A DNA stretch of 64,000 nucleotides, taken from Achatina immaculata (Eukaryota; Mollusca; Gastropoda; Stylommatophora; Achatinidae). This document shows positions 59,448 to 64,000 of the stretch, one piece after another (position 1 is the stretch's first letter; the number at the start of each line of letters is the position of its first letter). The stretch spans positions 35,602,697-35,666,696 of the forward strand of contig CM019701.1 in the NCBI GenBank assembly GCA_009760885.1, read 5' to 3'. The position numbers and the translations under genes were made by a program. The notes under the pieces are model-generated. The model saw only the letters and a list, made by a program, of their open reading frames with translations. It was not told where the DNA came from and did no database searches.

Positions 59448-59923
59448 ATACAGGCACAGTTAGACCAACACTGGAATATGAAATGGTTGCATGGGCCACA
59501 GCATCAAAAACCAACACAGATCACTCTAACAAAACTGCAAAGTGTGGGACTCAGATTGATCACTGGATTATTAAAGACACCTCAGTCATGAAAATGGAGG
59601 CCTTTTCCAACATCCCTTCCCTAGATATCAGATGGGACAACACCCAAACATCCCCACAGTAAAAACATACATGAAACACCCAAGAACAGAATCAAGAGAA
59701 GTAGCATCCTCCACAAATCCTGTAAACTCCATTCTCTTCACAAAGACCTGCTCCCCATCACCCTTGAAGACATTGAGCCCCCATCTACCTGTGAAGAGAT
59801 CAACCACTACCAGCCACACGTCCAGATAAATACAAGAATACCAGGACTGACAGCAAAAAAACAAATACAAAGCTCGTGAGATGAAATCCCTGGCCTTGGA
59901 AATGACAGAGAGCAAATACAATC

Positions 59924-60378
59924 AATAATTGTTAGAAAATGAGTCCTAAAATGCTATATTGAACCTATCTTATTGTGTGGAAATGAATCATGGACAACAG
60001 GCAGGTCTTCACAAAAATCATTGGAAGAAGCAGAAATGTGGTTTATTAGAAGAATGTTGCAAATTCCCTGGACAGTAAAAATAACTAATGGAGAATGTAT
60101 GAGAAGAGCTGGAGAGACAAAAAAATCTTGTCAAAGAAATAAGAGAGAGACAATGTACTTTCATAGGACATGCAATGAGAAGAGGGGGCACTGAAAACAA
60201 CAGGAAAAATAGAGGGAAGAAGAGCCAGGGGAAGACCGAGAGAAACGATACTGGACAATCTGATGAGATGGTGTGAGAGGAGATCACCAACTGAGCTAAT
60301 GGTCTCCATGAAGAATCGGGTACTCTGGAGAAGCATAATAGCCAACACCAGTCGGCACAGCACCTGATGATGATGATG
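59924..60378 (+). mobile_element. LINE-C, 455-bp insertion in LINE-G
   Basis: Encodes VLKCYIEPILLCGNESWTTG, MWFIRRMLQIPWTVKITNGE and the end of the C-terminal domain with GRRARGRPRETILD-type residues. The (ATG)n tail ends at 60378. Flanked by the 10-bp target-site duplication AAATACAATC at 59914-59923 and 60379-60388. Confidence 0.94.
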
Positions 60379-61857
60379 AAATACAATCCTACAGAAGGAA
60401 CTCAACTCATGTCTTCATGGATGGATCTGCAGAAGAGAGCACCAGAAAAGAAGGTCCTGGCATCTTCATCAGATTCCCAGATGGAAAAACCAGTAAACAG
60501 CCAACAGGAAGATACTTATCAAACCACAGAGCAGAAACAACAGAATTCAAACAAGCCTTAAAAATATGCACAGAAACATGCAACCCACCAGAGAAGATTG
60601 TATGCTTCACTGACTGCGACCCCTGATGGAACCAATACAGACAAAGAAAAATTACTCACAAACACAGGAAATTATATCACAACTAAACAAACTAAAAAAC
60701 TCAACTATAGTCCTATAATGGCTCTCATCACACTGTGGAATAAATAGAAATGAAAAAGCAGATGCCCTCTCCAGAGGCAGAGAGTAAATGGAACAGATTA
60801 ACCACCCAGTTACATATCAAGAAGCAAAAACCATAATCCGCAACAAACTAAGCACCAAATGGGAAACAAAAATGAAAATAGAATCAAAATAAGACCCCCA
60901 TTCATCAGCTACAGAGATACCAGCAAACCACAATCTTTCAACTAAGAATGGGACATTGCAAACTTCTAAGCCACCTCTATCAGCTCAAAATATCACACAC
61001 AACTGAGTGTCCCTGTGGTTTGGGATCTATACACCAGAAAACATTCTGCAAACCTGTTCAACCCACTCAAACCCCTGAGCACAGATCTGGCCCGAGGGAA
61101 AGGAACTGAAAGAAAAGCTATGGGGCTCAGTCAAGCCTGGAGAAGATGGGGGTCTTCATCAGGGTGACAGGGCTCCAGATTTTGCATGGCCAACCTTTCT
61201 CGAATGCTGAGTAATAAGAAGGTCCTTAACACTAGCAATCCAATATGCCTTTACCTGAGCATATTTGTGTTTTGACCTCACACTTATATCAAGCAGAAAG
61301 CGCATGGCCATCACTGGAGTATTCCTGGTGCAATCCAAGGCCACTCTCACTGCCTCATTCTGTGCATACTCTAGTCTATTTCGTTATGTATTTGACAGGA
61401 TCAGCAGGCCTAGACCATACTCTGATGGTGACATCAGCAAGAATAAAGAGCACTGTGAAAAGTTTGCTGCAGCCATTAACCTAACTGTTTCCAATGCTTT
61501 CCTGGCATTTTGTATTACATTGTCCACATGTGCAAAGGACAAGTACTGATCAAATATGATCCTTAGATACCTCATACAATGTGTTCTCTTAATATCTTGT
61601 CCCTGACATTTCACAATCAGAATTTCAGATCTACAATTCCACAGGATGCTGGGTTCTTCAATTTTAATTTCTCTGAACTATCTCTGTATTAACACTGAAA
61701 GTTAAAATCAGCATTCTCAATATTTTACATAGTATCTTATCAGGACAGATGAAGCAAAGTAACTAAACCAATAACCAACCACCCTCTCCCATAAACCCTA
61801 ATCATGACTATAATGCAACCTTAATCTTTCATTCTTTTTATGTTTCAAACAAGTTTA

Positions 61858-62375
61858 GAATGGATGAAAAGTAAGGAGGAGAAAGACTACATTGAATACT
61901 GAACTGCAAGAAGACTGAAAGTAATAAAAGAAGCACAGATAAAATCATGGCAGAAATACAGTGACACATTAAACAATGATCACAAAGAAGCTACAAAAAT
62001 TAAATCTTTTATAAAAAGATCAGTGCAATGAGAAAGAGCAGAGCACTTCAACCTGACAGATATTATGAAAGATGCAAATCAGGGTGGAGACAATCTCTTT
62101 GACAAGCTACTCAGAATACCATCCAAGGCATGAAGAGACCATGATAACATCACTGCCAGTCTCATATGACCTGAGCCAGACATACTACTAGCTGAAATCA
62201 GGGAAGCCATCAGAATGGCCCCAATGAACAAAGCTCCAGGATGTGATGGAATACCCAACAAGTAACCAAATGTGCGAAAGAGGTTGGAATAACTTGGCTT
62301 CACAAACTCTTAGCATGGGAAAAACAAGAAACACTATGGGACTAGAGAAATGCTGTAATTACTGTAATATGTAAG
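61858..62375 (+). mobile_element. LINE-I, linker and RT start fragment
   Basis: Encodes RRLKVIKEAQIKSWQKYSDT near 61910-61970, then ILLAEIREAIRMAPMNKAPG followed by CDGIPNK near 62185-62265 (the NKAPGxDGI motif found before the RT core), and EVGITWLHKLLAWEKQE after a frameshift. It belongs to none of families A-F. Both ends are unclear, except that a LINE-A tail is inserted at its right side. Confidence 0.65.
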
Positions 62376-62426
62376 CTGAGAGGGAGGCAAAGTTCTGCAA
62401 GGGACATGCAAATGAATGAATGAATG
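62376..62426 (+). mobile_element. LINE-A tail, ~51-bp insertion
   Basis: Only the last part of LINE-A (GGGAGGCAAAGTTCTGCAAG and the ATGAATGAATGA tail). A 7-bp duplication ATGTAAG (62369-62375 and 62427-62433) flanks it. Because so little is present, the left boundary rests mainly on the duplication. Confidence 0.75.
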
Positions 62427-62449
62427 ATGTAAGAAAAAAAGCAGTTAAT

Positions 62450-63180
62450 GGGCTGCAACCAATACAGAGGATGGATACCTAGCTCTGTTGTCATTCTGAG
62501 AGAGCTGCCTCATTACACTAGGGACATGCCCATAAATGTTCCGCATTTGACATCAGGATGTCCTTTAGTGTTTTGGGTGATATAATACCAATACTGTGTT
62601 GACTGTAAATATTGGCACATTCTGGTGAACAACAGGGATTTGATATATGTCTTGTCTATCCAAATTGATGTTTCCTAGCAGGTAAAAGGCCAAAGAAAAA
62701 GTGGTCGACCTCGTGAAACTCTAAAGAGGACATTGTTAAGAGAAGCCAGTTTAGTAAGCATAACATCCCTTGATGAAGTTGAAAAACTCGCCAAAAACGG
62801 GAAAACTTGGTAAACAACTATGCGAGTCCTATGTGATGTTTAATGGCACAGGAAGGATGTGAGATGGAAGTAGGTAAGTCTTTGCTGCAGGGTGAACAGC
62901 TTTTTTGTTGCCAACAATATTGGAGTGCTCTGGGCAGTATATCCATGTGTTGCTTCTGATTTGCATTTTGGATATTATGTCCAACTACTCTCTTCTGAGT
63001 GTATAGTGTTTTATTTTTCTTAATAGACTCTGACAGTCCATGATTGTAGTTCACTGTACTTTCTGAGTCATCAGTCAAGGCTTGCATAATGGCTTCAATT
63101 TTCATCTGCATGCTTGAGCAGGTGTTATGTAATTTGTGGTATGCTCCAACCATGATCTTGAGTAGTTTTCATTCAGAGTA
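62450..63180 (-). mobile_element. LINE-H group copy, split by LINE-F
   Basis: On the minus strand, RNase H remains at 63155-62880: SSMQMKIEAIMQALTDDSES, and WIYCPEHSNIVGNKKAVHPA near 62950-62885 in another frame (compare WIYCPGHAGVxGNExADxLA). After the LINE-F insert come ECANIYSQHSIGIISPKTLK and DILMSNAEHLWACP near 62620-62530. Frame-broken. Confidence 0.72.
62686..62868 (+). mobile_element. LINE-F, 183-bp 3' end in LINE-H-type copy
   Basis: GQRKSGRPRETLKRTLLREA at about 62690-62750, then ITSLDEVEKLAKNGKTW, ending GGAAGGATGTGAGATGGA. A 9-bp duplication with one mismatch, AGCAGGTAA (62677-62685) and AGTAGGTAA (62869-62877), flanks it. Confidence 0.82.
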
Positions 63181-63189
63181 TGCTGTGAA

Positions 63190-64000
63190 ACCCCAATCAA
63201 TCAAGTGCCTTGCCATGTGACGTAGACAATCATTTCTCTCCACAATTCCCTATCTTTAGACTTGATTATGAGATCTGCTGGTGACTTTCTTCCTAGCCAC
63301 ACTGACAGCCTATCCAGTAACTTCTCTTTCTGTCTTCCTCTGTCTCTTCTTCCTTCAATTTTTCCAGTTGCCACAATGTGTTCCAATTTTCCTCTTCTTA
63401 GAAAATGTCCTACAAATCTCGCTTGTCTGCCTCTGATCTTTGTTGTAATTTGCCTTTTAACTCCGGCATCTCTTAAGACTTCTTTGTTGATTTCCTTAGC
63501 TATCCATGGTACCTTCAACATCGTTCTTATGAACCATATTTCCATGGCCTACATTTCTCACTGTACTGTCTTATTCATGGACCATGCTTCACATCCATAA
63601 AACAAAATTGGTTCGATGTAACATTTAAGTACTCACAATCTTGTTTCCATTGATATGGATCTGTTGCACAAGATGTTTCTCATTTTCTGGAATGCTGACT
63701 TGGCCTGAGCATGTTTGCTTTTTATTTTGTTGTGACATTTCCCATCAGCTGTTATAATTGTTCCTAAGTACTTGAATTTATCAACTTGCTTAAGTTCTGT
63801 GCCAATGATGGTAATGCTACATTTTGGTGGTATTTTTTTCTTTGAGATGACCATCACTTCAGTCTTCTTTTTATTCAGGCTGAGACCTTTACTTTTACTT
63901 TCACGAACCACGATGTCCAGAAAAGCCTGTAGCTCCCCTTCACTTTTAGCAATTAGACCTGCGTCATCTGCATAAGTTGTTAAGGTTGTACCCGCCAACT
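63190..64000 (-). mobile_element. LINE-E 3' part, cut by window edge
   Basis: Read on the minus strand from the edge: TYADDAGLIAKSEGELQAFL (the RT catalytic box) near 63980-63920, then LNKKKTEVMVISKKK, KYLGTIITADGK, AKSAFQKMRNILCNRSISME, KVPWIAKEINKEVLRDAGVK and RGRQARFVGHFLRRGKLEHI. The tail is ATTGATTGA-like near 63197-63205. Two long frames are open, so this is a relatively young copy. More of the element should lie beyond 64000. Confidence 0.9.

Larger units (their letters stand above)
58702..61221 (+). mobile_element. LINE-G (RNase H type) inserted in LINE-H
   Basis: Flanked by the 8-bp duplication GTCCTTAA (58694-58701 and 61222-61229). 5'-truncated within the RT: MVINDITENFPKYTSKALHG, then GDDFSVWSAAGKL (ADD changed to GDD) and WAANSNVQINTSKTTAISLS. 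After a LINE-B insert it continues TGTVRPTLEYEMVAWATASK. After a LINE-C insert comes RNase H, VFMDGSAEESTRKEGPGIFI near 60410-60470, followed by QWLSSHCGINRNEKADALSR near 60715-60775 and a C-terminal FQLRMGHCKLLSHLYQLKIS near 60940-60995. Late frameshifts occur. Confidence 0.88.
57960..61690 (-). mobile_element. LINE-H (RNase H type), split by LINE-G (61222-61690 and 57960-58701)
   Basis: Read on the minus strand: RT C-terminal part at 61690-61230 (YLRIIFDQYLSFAHVDNVIQ, KALETVRLMAAANFSQ, RVALDCTRNTPVMAMRFLLD, KAYWIASVKD). After the LINE-G insert it continues with YPLHKELGLVKRRCIK near 58690-58640. RNase H: SSDMVIYTDGSMIQNNRSGW at 58440-58380 with the catalytic TDGS, then RSLTWLYCPGHAGLHGSEVV at 58150-58090 and DRLAVQAKINGRL. 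The joined reading ASVKD-YPLHKELG is continuous. This resembles R1/jockey-group LINEs. A few stops, otherwise well kept. Confidence 0.88.

Noticed and set aside
59628..59921. 97-codon minus-strand open frame
   Set aside because: It is antisense to the LINE-G coding region and is a shadow of it.

Overview
The window is AT-rich nuclear DNA of an animal, most likely an arthropod. The evidence is a spliced host gene with short coding exons and multi-kilobase introns, at least eight lineages of non-LTR (LINE) retrotransposons, three decayed mariner transposases, a SINE-like tail and satellite DNA. No rRNA, tRNA, CRISPR or bacterial-type operon was seen. I cannot name the species. || Host gene: one gene on the minus strand, read from 51772 down to the stop codon at 18499, encodes a calcyphosin-2 (CAPS2)-like protein. 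I find eight coding exons; six splice junctions match exactly in reading phase. The 5' exons upstream of 51772 were not found. The gene occupies at least 33 kb here, and nearly all of that is introns filled with LINEs in both orientations. || Layout. 1-7034: a duplicated block holding LINE-F, a 442-bp-period satellite and T-rich DNA. 7035-11215: LINE-B, LINE-A and LINE-N remains. 11240-13005: two decayed mariners in opposite orientation. 13170-14445: a T/G-rich minisatellite-like tract. 14640-16130: an RNase H-type LINE (LINE-H group). 16636-17860: a mariner interrupted by a 64-bp LINE-C tail. 18499-51772: the CAPS2-like gene and its introns. 53105-64000: more nested LINEs. || LINE families, named here by their 3' tails: A ends in (ATGA)n, B in (GA)n, C in (ATG)n, E in (TGAT)n, F in (AAG)n. 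Each encodes an AP-type endonuclease, a reverse transcriptase and a conserved C-terminal domain, of the type often annotated as craniofacial development protein 2-like or endonuclease-reverse transcriptase. G and H carry RNase H domains. N has a different RT C-terminus. || Several insertions can be delimited to the base by target-site duplications (TSDs), which gives a relative history. F (38030-47758) was hit by E (39970-46816), and E was hit by both a 5'-inverted B (40162-41769) and a nearly full-length A (42004-45337). H (minus) was hit by G (58702-61221), and G was hit by B and C. || The most novel-looking item is 'repeat L': two copies of a GC-rich, apparently non-coding retroelement with internal tandem repeats, a (GAA)n tail and 12-13 bp TSDs. 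It is a candidate non-autonomous composite retrotransposon.
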